Source: JAGXTF01 sp044224315
GTDB lineage: Bacteria > Bacteroidota > Bacteroidia > NS11-12g > UBA955
Length of the DNA: 64,000 nucleotides
Assembly (NCBI GenBank): GCA_044224315.1
Contig: JBGAKR010000001.1
Coordinates: 1-64,000 of the forward strand
Direction of reading: 5' to 3'
Shown in pieces: positions 54,994-63,513 of the stretch. How positions within the stretch are numbered: position 1 is the first letter of the stretch; the number at the start of each line of letters is the position of its first letter. Under the pieces are notes generated by a model that saw nothing but the letters and a program-made list of their open reading frames with translations, was not told the origin of the DNA and made no database searches. Position numbers and translations under genes: made by a program.

Positions 54994-57513
54994 ATGAAAG
55001 CTTTTCAACGAATTAAAAATGCCCCCTATTTAAGGCGCATTATTTCCTCACTTGCCATTGGATGCTTGGCCATAACCGGAGCAACTGCCCAAAATGGTTT
55101 AAATTTTAATGGCAGCGGAAGCAGTTTTACCGATGACCATGTAGCTGTTTCGCATCATTCATCCCTGGATCTTACAGAAATGACCTTTGAAACCTGGGTT
55201 TACTGGACTGGTAGCGGACTAAGCAACCTGTTTATGAAAACAGGAAACAGCGGTATAGGCGACTATGGATATGGAGTTGCAATTACAGGCAGTGGATATT
55301 TAAAATGGTGGCAGGATTACAACGGAGGTCTTGGTCCGTTTTCAACTGGCACTGCCATTTCTAAAAACACCTGGACCCATATAGCAGTAACCATTAAAGA
55401 CGGCGGTTCACTTTTATTTTATATCAATGGAACCCTTGTAGGCACCGATATGGGTTCATTTTCATCTGCCAAAATTGTAAACGGTACCAAAGATCTGATA
55501 ATAGGAAAACAAGGTCCGCACGACAATTATTTCAGGGGCACAATGGATGAATTCCGCATTTGGAATGTAGTGCGCACGGCATCAGAAATCAGTAACAATA
55601 TGAATACCGAATTGACTGGAAATGAAAGTGGTTTGGTTTTATATTATAAATTCAACCAGGGAACAGCTTCAGGCAATAATACCGGCCTTACAAAAGTTTG
55701 CGACCTTACCACAAATGGCAATAATGGTGTGCTAAAAGGTTTCAGTGGCCTTGCCTCCGGCAGCACAGCCAATTGGGTAACCGGGAAATCCCTGACTGGT
55801 GTAAGCAGCAGTTTGCCCGAAATCAATGTAAAAGGAAATGCAACTGATATTAACAATAATGATAGTATTTCATCCATAACGGATAGTACCAGCCTGGGTG
55901 CAATTGCAGGCGTAATAAAAAGAAGATTCACAATCGAAAATACGGGCAGCGGTACTTTGGTAATTAGTAAAATGGAATTTAAAGGCAGTGATGCGGCTAA
56001 TTTTAGTATTCAAAATGCACCTAGTTCCATTGCAAGTGGCAGCAGTGCTACTTTTACGGTAGTATTTACCCCTTCTACAAAAGGTAAAAAAACCGCCATA
56101 CTTAATATTTATAACAATGATTGCGACGAAAATATTTACAATTTCAGACTAACCCGCGGGCAAGAGGGTGAAGCCCTGCATTTTTCGGGCGGATTCGGAC
56201 AAAATACATCCTATGATTATGTGAGCATTCCGAATAATGGCAGCCTTGATTTGGGCAATACTTTCACCATTGAATCCTGGGTTTACCTCGATGATTCGGT
56301 AAATAATACCATTATCGATAAAGGGGATTACCGCTACCTGTTTCAAACCCACCCTGCACCTGGCAAAGGCCTGGGTTTTTACAACCAAAACATCAGTGGC
56401 AACTGGGTATTATCTCCGGGCCGTGTACCCATTAAAGAATGGTGCCATGTGGCTGTTACTTTCAGCACTGTTACCGGTAAAATTATATTTTACTTAAATG
56501 GAAAAGTATTAAGCGAACATACTGGCGCTGCCAATGGCGGACAGGATGATGGCGATGTGAATATTGGCCGTCAGCAACCCTCTGGTGCATTTAATTTCGG
56601 ACCCTGCAGGTGTAATATGTTTAATGGCAAAATGGATGAATTGCGTATTTGGAATTTTGCATTAGACAGCTGTGATATCCGCACTAAAATGTTTGGCGAA
56701 ATTCCAACCACTGCCTCCGGATTATTGGCCAATTTCCACTTTAACCAGGGTGATGCCAATGGCAGCAATACAACCACTACTTTGACCGATGCTAGTGGCA
56801 ACAACAACCATGGAACCTTGCAAAACTTCACACTCAGCAGCGATACTTCAAACTGGGTACAAAATGGCGCCGTAGAATCAAATGAAAGCTATGTATATAC
56901 CGAGGTTTCGGTGAAGGGAAATGCTACCGAAATAACCAGCCAGGATTTAACCCCAAGTGTGGCAGACAGTACCGATTTTGGTTCTGTGGTTGTAGGTACT
57001 TCGCGCAAATATTCTATCCAAAACAGTGGTACCGATACCCTTTGGATTGCAGCTGTGAGCCTGAGTGGAGCCCATGCCGGAGATTTTAGTTTATCCAATA
57101 TTCCTACCTATGTTTTACCTGCATCTTCTGCTAATTTTAATGTAAAATTCAATCCTACCGCTACCGGCCAAAGGGATGCTACCATTAGTATTTTGAATGA
57201 TGATTGCAACGAATCCAATTACACGTTTGCTATTTCGGCAACTGGTAATTTTGTTTCAACAAAACAATTTGGAAACAGCAATCCTTATCGCATATTTCCA
57301 AACCCGGCGAGCAGCCATTTAACTATATCTGTATTGGGTATATTTGACAATAACAGCATCGAAATTTCGAATATTTTGGGCGCAACGATTTTGCAAAAAC
57401 AAATGACCAAAGAATCGGAAATCCTGGATATTTCAGCTTTGAAACCTGGCATTTATACTGTCAAAATCAGCTCAGCCGCAGGTTCCTATTCACAAAAAAT
57501 AGTAGTGGAATAA
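54994..57513 (+). CDS. LamG and choice-of-anchor D secreted protein with T9SS sorting domain
   Basis: 839 residues. Signal peptide about 1-32 (RRIISSLAIGCLAITGATAQ). Two LamG-like jelly-roll domains (about 34-225 with MDEFRIWNVVRT; 390-625 with MDELRIWNFALD) alternate with two choice-of-anchor D beta domains (about 270-385 and 630-755, with FTIENTGSGTLVIS and YSIQNSGTDTLWIA). The C-terminal 75 residues are a type A T9SS domain (YRIFPNPASSHLTISV ... LKPGIYTVKI ... QKIVVE). LamG domains bind glycans or calcium; a surface-adhesion role is inferred. It lies between two 207-bp direct repeats and ends before a terminator. Confidence 0.92.
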   Translation: MKAFQRIKNAPYLRRIISSLAIGCLAITGATAQNGLNFNGSGSSFTDDHVAVSHHSSLDLTEMTFETWVYWTGSGLSNLFMKTGNSGIGDYGYGVAITGSGYLKWWQDYNGGLGPFSTGTAISKNTWTHIAVTIKDGGSLLFYINGTLVGTDMGSFSSAKIVNGTKDLIIGKQGPHDNYFRGTMDEFRIWNVVRTASEISNNMNTELTGNESGLVLYYKFNQGTASGNNTGLTKVCDLTTNGNNGVLKGFSGLASGSTANWVTGKSLTGVSSSLPEINVKGNATDINNNDSISSITDSTSLGAIAGVIKRRFTIENTGSGTLVISKMEFKGSDAANFSIQNAPSSIASGSSATFTVVFTPSTKGKKTAILNIYNNDCDENIYNFRLTRGQEGEALHFSGGFGQNTSYDYVSIPNNGSLDLGNTFTIESWVYLDDSVNNTIIDKGDYRYLFQTHPAPGKGLGFYNQNISGNWVLSPGRVPIKEWCHVAVTFSTVTGKIIFYLNGKVLSEHTGAANGGQDDGDVNIGRQQPSGAFNFGPCRCNMFNGKMDELRIWNFALDSCDIRTKMFGEIPTTASGLLANFHFNQGDANGSNTTTTLTDASGNNNHGTLQNFTLSSDTSNWVQNGAVESNESYVYTEVSVKGNATEITSQDLTPSVADSTDFGSVVVGTSRKYSIQNSGTDTLWIAAVSLSGAHAGDFSLSNIPTYVLPASSANFNVKFNPTATGQRDATISILNDDCNESNYTFAISATGNFVSTKQFGNSNPYRIFPNPASSHLTISVLGIFDNNSIEISNILGATILQKQMTKESEILDISALKPGIYTVKISSAAGSYSQKIVVE

Positions 57514-57530
57514 TATTATTTTCATTCATC

Positions 57531-57566
57531 AAAAAACGCCTGGCAGCGATGTCGGGCGTTTTTTTT
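57531..57566 (+). terminator. Rho-independent terminator after the LamG gene
   Basis: AAAAAACGCC pairs with GGCGTTTTTT and an eight-T run begins in the right arm. It starts 17 bases after the stop. Confidence 0.85.
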
Positions 57567-58149
57567 GTATTGATTTATTAAACTTTTTGCATTCGTTTTT
57601 TATCCAATATTTCGTCCATACAGGGCTAATAAATTGCACAAAATAATATTGCGGGAATTTGGTACACCCAAAACCAAATTGTCCTCCATATCCACCAACC
57701 CCGGCTGTTCCATTCTACATTCTACATTCTACATTTAACATTTAACATTTAACATTAAACTGGCTGTTCGTTGCACCATGCACTTTGCACTCCCTGTTTC
57801 ATCCCTACGGGATTTTATAATTTATTGGCATTTGTTTTCTATCAAATATTTAGTCCCTACAGGACTAATAAATCGTAAATATAAAAATGCGCGAAATTGG
57901 GATACTGGCAAATCAACATATCATCAATGTCGGTGGAGCCCGGCTGTTCCATTCTACATTCTACATTCTACATTCTACATTTAACCGGCTGTTCCATTCT
58001 ACATTTTACATTTTCCCCGCCCCTTTCAGGTTCGGGCAAGCATTTTACATTTAACCATTTATCCTATAAAAACTGTCCCCCGCCCCCTGCTCCCTGCTCC
58101 CTACCACGGTGATACATTTTGCCTTTAATTTTCCTAACTTCGCATTCTT
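57567..58149. repeat. Gene-free stretch with right repeat copy, heptamer runs and short modules
   Basis: Contains ACATTCT/ACATTTA heptamer runs (57714-57762 and 57950-57985), a CCCTGCT-type run (58083-58104), the shared CATTTTACATTTTCCCCGCC module (58002-58046) and the right direct-repeat copy. No gene signals; DUF4159 follows. Confidence 0.8.
57785..57994. repeat. Right copy of the ~207-bp direct repeat flanking the LamG gene
   Basis: Matches 54532-54738 in the same orientation, with small differences (a few substitutions and a 3-base insertion). Together the two copies bracket about 3.0 kb holding one gene. Confidence 0.85.
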
Positions 58150-58830
58150 ATGCGCAATCGGATTTATTGGGTGCAAATAATTTTATTCCTTCTGGTGGCA
58201 GTAAGCCTTACCTCTTTGCGCATGCAACAAGGCGATTATAGTGTGCGCATTGCCAGGCTTAAATATAACGGGGGCGGCGATTGGTACAGCAGCCGCGGCG
58301 CTTTGGGTAACCTGGCCAAGTATGCAAATAGCCATATACAAACCAGTATAGACCCCAATGAAGGACTTGCCGAAGTTGGCTCGCCCGATTTGTTCAACTT
58401 CCCATTTGTTTTCCTTACAGGCCATGGAAACATCGTTTTCAGTGATGCCGAGGCACAGAACCTGCGCACTTATTTACAGGGTGGCGGGTTTTTGCATATT
58501 TGCGACAACTATGGATTGGATAAATACATACGTCCGGCCATGAAAAAGGTATTTCCAGAACTTGAATTTGTGGAACTACCCCATAGCCATCCGATTTACC
58601 ATGAAGTATACGATTTTCCAAACGGCCTTGTAAAAGTGCATGAGCATGACGGAAAATCACCTCAGGGATTCGGACTTATTTATGAGGGTAGGCTTGTATG
58701 CTTTTACGATTATGAATGCGACCTTGGCAACGGATGGGAAGATGCCGAAGTGTATAACGATCCCGAACCTGTGCGCACCAAAGCCCTGCAAATGGGCACA
58801 AACTTGCTCCATTTCTCATTTAACCATTGA
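58150..58830 (+). CDS. DUF4159 family protein
   Basis: 226 residues with an N-terminal hydrophobic anchor (about 5-22). DUF4159 features: ARLKYNGGGDWYSS, FPFVFLTGHGNIVFSD, LRTYLQGGGFLHICDNYG and FDYGWDGNGWED-like end region (CDLGNGWEDAEVY). The fold resembles class I glutamine amidotransferase-like proteins; the role in Bacteroidota is not established. Its stop overlaps the lipid-kinase start (TGATG). Confidence 0.88.
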   Translation: MRNRIYWVQIILFLLVAVSLTSLRMQQGDYSVRIARLKYNGGGDWYSSRGALGNLAKYANSHIQTSIDPNEGLAEVGSPDLFNFPFVFLTGHGNIVFSDAEAQNLRTYLQGGGFLHICDNYGLDKYIRPAMKKVFPELEFVELPHSHPIYHEVYDFPNGLVKVHEHDGKSPQGFGLIYEGRLVCFYDYECDLGNGWEDAEVYNDPEPVRTKALQMGTNLLHFSFNH

Positions 58831-59708
58831 TGAAAGCCGACAAAATTGCATTCTTAATTAACCCTGCCTCGGGTACAGCCGCCAGTAAAAAACAGGCCAA
58901 GGAGTTGGTTTCATTTGTAAAAGAACACCCCGAATACGAATTATACGAACTGAATAACCCCGAGGATATGGCCGAAACTGCCCGTCAGCTGGCCCAGAAA
59001 AATTACCAGGCAGTATTTGGTTGCGGTGGCGATGGTACCCTGAATCTTGTAAGTAAAAATCTGCTTGGCAGTGATACCGCCCTGGGAATGATAGGATTGG
59101 GATCGGGCAATGGATTTACCCGCCACCAGGGTATTCCGCTGCAATGGAAAAAAGCTATTTCGGTTGCAGATAAACCTAAAATACGCGTGGTGGATACCGG
59201 CACTATCAACGGAATTCATTTTTTAAATATCGCAGGAGTAGGTTATGCAGCTAAAATCAGCCATGCATTTAAAGGGCAAACCAAACGTGGTCTGCTGGGC
59301 TATGCCCGCACTGTAATCAAAAACCTGAATATGGAGCCATTTGAAACCATTGTAAGCAATGAAAATGGCAATTGGCGTGGCGAAGCCTGGATGGTAGATT
59401 TTTGCAACGGCAGCCAGTGGGGAAACAATTTTAGAATTGAACCCGGTGCACGCGATGACGATGGAGCTTTTAGCGCCGTGGTATTTAAAAAAATGAGTGT
59501 GGCCAAAGTGCCGGTACTCGGTTTTAGGTTTGCCACCAATTCGGTGCCCGAAAGTGCCGATGTATATTCATTTACCGGAGGTGCATTTAATATGCAGTTT
59601 AATGGTGAATTGCCCATCCATGCCGATGGTGAACCCATTGCAGTGGCCAAAGACCTTGTGGAGGTAAGAGTGTTGCCTTCCAGCCTTAAAATATGGACAC
59701 CCGCCTGA
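58830..59708 (+). CDS. Diacylglycerol-kinase-family lipid kinase (YegS-like)
   Basis: 292 residues from the ATG at 58830, overlapping the previous stop by one base. Motifs: FLINPASG near the N-terminus, CGGDGTLNLV (about 68-77), GLGSGNGFTRH (about 92-102) and the C-terminal beta-sandwich with the DDGAF and HADGEP sequences. It phosphorylates a lipid (diacylglycerol, phosphatidylglycerol or sphingoid base) with ATP at the membrane. It overlaps the Nnr start by 16 bases. Confidence 0.92.
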   Translation: MKADKIAFLINPASGTAASKKQAKELVSFVKEHPEYELYELNNPEDMAETARQLAQKNYQAVFGCGGDGTLNLVSKNLLGSDTALGMIGLGSGNGFTRHQGIPLQWKKAISVADKPKIRVVDTGTINGIHFLNIAGVGYAAKISHAFKGQTKRGLLGYARTVIKNLNMEPFETIVSNENGNWRGEAWMVDFCNGSQWGNNFRIEPGARDDDGAFSAVVFKKMSVAKVPVLGFRFATNSVPESADVYSFTGGAFNMQFNGELPIHADGEPIAVAKDLVEVRVLPSSLKIWTPA

Positions 59709-61120
59709 CTGATACCATTGCCAATGCCTGCATTCCAGTGCTGGATGCCGCTGAAATAAAACAATGTGATCAGCACACAATAAATACCGAACCCATTAGC
59801 GGTACAGACCTGATGGAACGCGCCAGCAGGGCGGTTTTTAATCGATTAATTGAACTTTTTCCGCATAAAAAACTACATTTTATTTGCGGTCCGGGAAACA
59901 ATGGTGGCGATGGATTGTGCATGGCTCTTATGGCACTGTCCAGCCATAGCGTAAAGGTAAGTTTGTGTATTTTTGACAAAAAACAAAGTAATGAAAATGC
60001 ATTTTATTCACGTATTCTTTCTGGATTTTCTCCTCATATTTTATCTACCATTACCCGCGAAGAAGACCTTAATTTTGGAACTGACGAATTGCTCATTGAC
60101 TGTATTTTCGGTACCGGAATAAACACAGAAATTTCTGGAAAATTTATCAAAATTATTGAAAAAATAAATGCTTCAGATAACACCATTGTATCGGTAGATG
60201 TGCCCAGCGGTTTGTTTACCGAAAATCCGCAAGGCAATGCTACACGTGTATTTTCGCACAAAACCATTGCCATACAATGCCCAAAAAAATCATTCTTTTT
60301 TGCAGAAAATAAAATAGATTTCCAACTTGTAAATGCAGGTATAAAACTACATCAAAGTACACAATTTTATTTAAGTGCGGAAGAGCCCTGGCGCTGTAAA
60401 ATTAATGCCTTAATACCAGAAAAAGACAAATTTGGTTACAAAGGAAATTACGGCCATGCATTGCTTGTGGGGGGCAATAATGGCATGCATGGTGCCATAG
60501 CATTGGCCGCTGAGCAATGCCTGAAGGAAGGCGCCGGACTCACTACCGTATTGGCACCAGCGGGCAGTAAACTGTACCTGGCTCAGCTGCCAAAAGTGAT
60601 GCACCTTGCCAAACCGTTTAACACCGAAACCCTGCATGATTTGGAGCTTGAAAAATACACCGTATTGGCTGCAGGGCCGGGCATGGGGAATACACCCAAA
60701 GCCGCAGATTTTTTACAGGGTTTGCTCGAAAAATGGAATAAACCCTGCGTGCTGGATGCCGATGCACTAAACATTCTTGCCCAGTATCCGCATATGTGGG
60801 AATGGGTAAAACCAGGCAGTGTGCTAACGCCGCATGTGGGGGAATTTAAAAGGCTGTTTGGAACATTTCAAAACGGATTAGAAATGCAAAAAATCGCTAC
60901 CGAAACTGCACAACAAAAGCAGATTTATATACTGGCAAAAAATACCTATTCTACCCTATTTACACCCGAAGGGTATATGTATCACAACGGCTCAGGCGGA
61001 CCCTGGCTGGCGCAGGGCGGCAGTGGCGATCAGCTTACTGGTAAAATAACCGGCCTGTGGGCACGCACCCAAAACCCGCACCTTGCAGCACTTTGCGGCT
61101 GCTATAGTGCCGGATTTTAA
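59693..61120 (+). CDS. nnr: Bifunctional NAD(P)H-hydrate epimerase/dehydratase, C-terminus shortened
   Basis: 475 residues. N-terminal epimerase (YjeF_N, about 1-215): CGPGNNGGDGLCMALMAL, IDCIFGTG and DVPSGLF. C-terminal ADP-dependent dehydratase (about 240-475): HALLVGGNNGMHGAIALAA, AAGPGMG, LDADALNIL, LTPHVGEFKRLFG and GGSGDQLTG. It repairs hydrated NAD(P)H. The protein stops at CGCYSAGF, where the family normally continues for about 25 residues; repeat DNA begins soon after, so the 3' end may have been cut. The start overlaps the lipid kinase gene by 16 bases. Confidence 0.9.
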   Translation: MDTRLTDTIANACIPVLDAAEIKQCDQHTINTEPISGTDLMERASRAVFNRLIELFPHKKLHFICGPGNNGGDGLCMALMALSSHSVKVSLCIFDKKQSNENAFYSRILSGFSPHILSTITREEDLNFGTDELLIDCIFGTGINTEISGKFIKIIEKINASDNTIVSVDVPSGLFTENPQGNATRVFSHKTIAIQCPKKSFFFAENKIDFQLVNAGIKLHQSTQFYLSAEEPWRCKINALIPEKDKFGYKGNYGHALLVGGNNGMHGAIALAAEQCLKEGAGLTTVLAPAGSKLYLAQLPKVMHLAKPFNTETLHDLELEKYTVLAAGPGMGNTPKAADFLQGLLEKWNKPCVLDADALNILAQYPHMWEWVKPGSVLTPHVGEFKRLFGTFQNGLEMQKIATETAQQKQIYILAKNTYSTLFTPEGYMYHNGSGGPWLAQGGSGDQLTGKITGLWARTQNPHLAALCGCYSAGF

Positions 61121-61430
61121 GAGGTGGAGACCTACTGTTGTACTGAAGAATGATCGTACATCGCTTTGGCAGTTCCAGTCAGTTTCAGGGGCGGGCACAC
61201 ATTCTGCATTTTACATTAAAATATTTGGTACACCGTTTGCGTTATAGCTAGTATAAATTGCAGTTTCAACAAGCAAATAACGACACACTGAAATTGCAAC
61301 AAAAATGGTACAGGTACTGTACTTTATTTCTTCCTGATTCCGCAATGCTGCCGGGTTTATTCACCTTGGGCAGCGTTCGGATTTTATATTAAAAATGCAA
61401 TTATTTCGAAGAAAAAATATCCGTTTTTAA
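61121..61430. other. Gene-free stretch between Nnr and the LysR-type gene
   Basis: Contains a CATTCTGCATTTTACATT heptamer-type word (61199-61216) and a GTTATAGC word near 61241 without a partner arm. The rest is ordinary A/T-rich DNA; I see no gene. Confidence 0.6.
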
Positions 61431-61709
61431 TTACCCAAATCGGTTGGGATTTGATTTAAACGGTTTTAATAATTCTTCTACTTTCTCGATAATATATCGG
61501 GCTTGTTCAATTACAGATTCCCCATCGGGAGTAACGGTAACAGGCAAAGTACTTCGGTCGAAAATATTAATTCCCAGCCGGTCTTCCATAACCCTGATTT
61601 GCTGGCTTACGGTGCTTTGTTCGGCATGCACCAAATCGGCAGCTTTGCTAAAACTACCGGTTTCGGCCACGGCTATGGCGTATTGTAATTGCCTTAAAGT
61701 AACTAGCAT
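61431..61709 (-). CDS. LysR-type winged-helix DNA-binding domain alone
   Basis: 92 residues, begins MLVTLRQLQYAIAVAETGSFSKAADL and carries the LysR helix-turn-helix (SFSKAADLVHAEQSTVSQQIRVMEDRLG, shown here only by position 19-46) and the linker helix (about 60-88). Normal LysR regulators have about 300 residues with a ligand-binding C-terminal domain, which is missing; nothing coding follows the stop. It may be a relic or a genuine small DNA-binding protein. Nine bases separate its start from the stop of the DUF3127 gene on the same strand. Confidence 0.75.
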   Translation of the reverse strand: MLVTLRQLQYAIAVAETGSFSKAADLVHAEQSTVSQQIRVMEDRLGINIFDRSTLPVTVTPDGESVIEQARYIIEKVEELLKPFKSNPNRFG

Positions 61710-61718
61710 GGCTATGGG

Positions 61719-62102
61719 TTAGAATGGCAAATCGCCATCGCCCCCTGATGAGGCAAACGGATCGTTCCCGTCGTCGAATGGATTGAAATCGAGGTTTTCG
61801 CCACCGGCCGATGCGGCTGGGGTATCGGCAGTTGCGCCAGATTTGCGGGCCACGTTCCAGGCGCGCACATCGGTATACCAACGGCCACTATATTCGCGAC
61901 TTTCAAGGTCAAAACTAACGGTTACCTGATCGCCTTCTTTCAAAGAAAATTTAGAAATACGATCGCCCCACAGGTTGAAACATACTTTTTTAGGGTATTG
62001 CCCTTCGGTTTCCAATACATATTCCTGTTTTTCCCAGGTTCCGTTTTTGCCTTGTCCGGTTTGCTTAGGCAGTAGCTGAATGATTTTACCGCTGATATCC
62101 AT
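61719..62102 (-). CDS. DUF3127 family protein
   Basis: 127 residues. The conserved part is WEKQEYVLETEGQYPKKVC, FNLWGDRI and RWYTDVRAWNVAR (about 1-85), an OB-fold-like domain, followed by an acidic glycine-rich tail ending DGDLPF, like the tail of SSB proteins. Common in Bacteroidota; a single-strand DNA-binding or partner-binding role is possible but unproved. Confidence 0.9.
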   Translation of the reverse strand: MDISGKIIQLLPKQTGQGKNGTWEKQEYVLETEGQYPKKVCFNLWGDRISKFSLKEGDQVTVSFDLESREYSGRWYTDVRAWNVARKSGATADTPAASAGGENLDFNPFDDGNDPFASSGGDGDLPF

Positions 62103-62177
62103 ATTGCGGCAAATCTAAGTGTAAATATGGAACCTATCAATTTCCCGGCAGGGGATTTATACCCCATTTATCCTCTT

Positions 62178-63509
62178 TTATTTTACTACCCGTATCCACG
62201 ATTCGGGGAGATGTGCATTATCGGTGTTCTGCACAAATTTGCTGGCCTCTGAAATTGATTTAAATTGCTTCATCCACACATAGTAATTGTGGTTTACAGG
62301 ATCGTAAAATTTATAGGTTATAATCCCTTTTATGTACAATTCTTTGATTTGATTATCGGCTTTGGCTTCTGACGAGTGCATACCTACAACCAGGTAAATA
62401 CCGGGTTCTTTGTTTTCTTTTGGAACCGGATTAAAGTGCATGCCTGAGGTATCTAAATCAAGGCCGGCAGCCTGCAACTCAGACATATTGCTGAACGTAA
62501 TATCCAATTTGCGGCGGGCCGATGTAGCCGGAGCCTGCTCTTCTTCCTCTTCTGCTTCGGGCTCGGCTTTGGTTTCTGAAGTATTCTCGGTGCTTGCAAT
62601 GGCTTTGCGACCGGAACCCCCAAATGGAATACTGGTATAAAACTCATGCACAGGGCCTAAAACTCCTTTGAGTTTGCCCGCCAACATATTTACCGAATAA
62701 CCACAGGTTACGGCGCTACCAGCTTTAAATCCTACGTTAAACCCAATCTGAGAGCTGGCATCCGTATTTACACCTACCCAAAATTTATCCTGGTAATAGG
62801 CCGATACGTTTCCTTTAAAGCTCGCGTATTTGAAATCGTAAAAATTAAATAGCAACATAGGTTTTACAGCCAAATCATCGCTGATTTCAATATTATAACC
62901 CAGCAGCAGATTGCTTAGGCTCTGCAGGCTGTATGAGGCTTTGTAGTTGTAATAGGTGTAATCAAAACGGGGTTTAGCCAGGCGCGACATTCCAAATCCA
63001 CCGATAAATCCGCCTGCCTGAATCATGGCCGAAGCCCTGAAATCGGCCCGGGTGGCATTGGGGCTAAAAGCCAGAGTTCGAATAAGTGGGTCGTTTTGCT
63101 GGATATAAACGGCCTTGCTGGGATCAAAACTTTGGCTTAGCACTCCCAATGAGGCCCCAAAACTAAGTTTGGATTCATCCCCCAACGGAAATGCATAGGA
63201 GTAAGTAGCATAGGCGTTGTGCAGCTGCTGAAAACCCGATTTCTCGCGCAGGTACATCACCCCAAAACCAGTGCGCTGATTTTTCAAGGGCATTACCAGG
63301 TTTGCAATTACATTTTCTGGTGCACCCGTAACACCAGCAAAGGTTTTATTATAAAACAGGTTTATACTGCTCGATTTCTGCAACGCTATACCGGCCGGAT
63401 TCACCACCGTTGGATCGAGGTAAAACTGATCTACCCTTGAACTAATTTGTGCCGAGGCAGAACCTGTTATGGCAAACAGTGCTGCAATTACTATTTTGTT
63501 TGTTTTCAC
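62178..63509 (-). CDS. PorP/SprF family outer-membrane protein with SPOR-like C-terminal extension
   Basis: 443 residues. Signal peptide 1-20. A beta-barrel domain of the PorP/SprF type (about 21-310): QFYLDPTVVNPAGIAL near the start, VSAYYQDKFWVGVNTDAS, GYSVNMLAGKLKG. The family serves T9SS or anchors adhesins of the SprB kind. A linker rich in E and A (about 315-345) leads to a C-terminal domain (about 365-443; YLVVGMHSSEAKADNQIKEL, YKFYDPVNHNYYVWMKQF) resembling a SPOR peptidoglycan-binding domain. It sits 4 bases downstream of the PKD/CHU_C gene, the usual pairing in Bacteroidota. Confidence 0.88.
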   Translation of the reverse strand: MKTNKIVIAALFAITGSASAQISSRVDQFYLDPTVVNPAGIALQKSSSINLFYNKTFAGVTGAPENVIANLVMPLKNQRTGFGVMYLREKSGFQQLHNAYATYSYAFPLGDESKLSFGASLGVLSQSFDPSKAVYIQQNDPLIRTLAFSPNATRADFRASAMIQAGGFIGGFGMSRLAKPRFDYTYYNYKASYSLQSLSNLLLGYNIEISDDLAVKPMLLFNFYDFKYASFKGNVSAYYQDKFWVGVNTDASSQIGFNVGFKAGSAVTCGYSVNMLAGKLKGVLGPVHEFYTSIPFGGSGRKAIASTENTSETKAEPEAEEEEEQAPATSARRKLDITFSNMSELQAAGLDLDTSGMHFNPVPKENKEPGIYLVVGMHSSEAKADNQIKELYIKGIITYKFYDPVNHNYYVWMKQFKSISEASKFVQNTDNAHLPESWIRVVK

Positions 63510-63513
63510 TACC

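Noticed and set aside
61241..61250. Another attC-like end (GTTATAGC)
   Set aside because: No complementary left arm and no gene boundary fits; a single short word is expected by chance.
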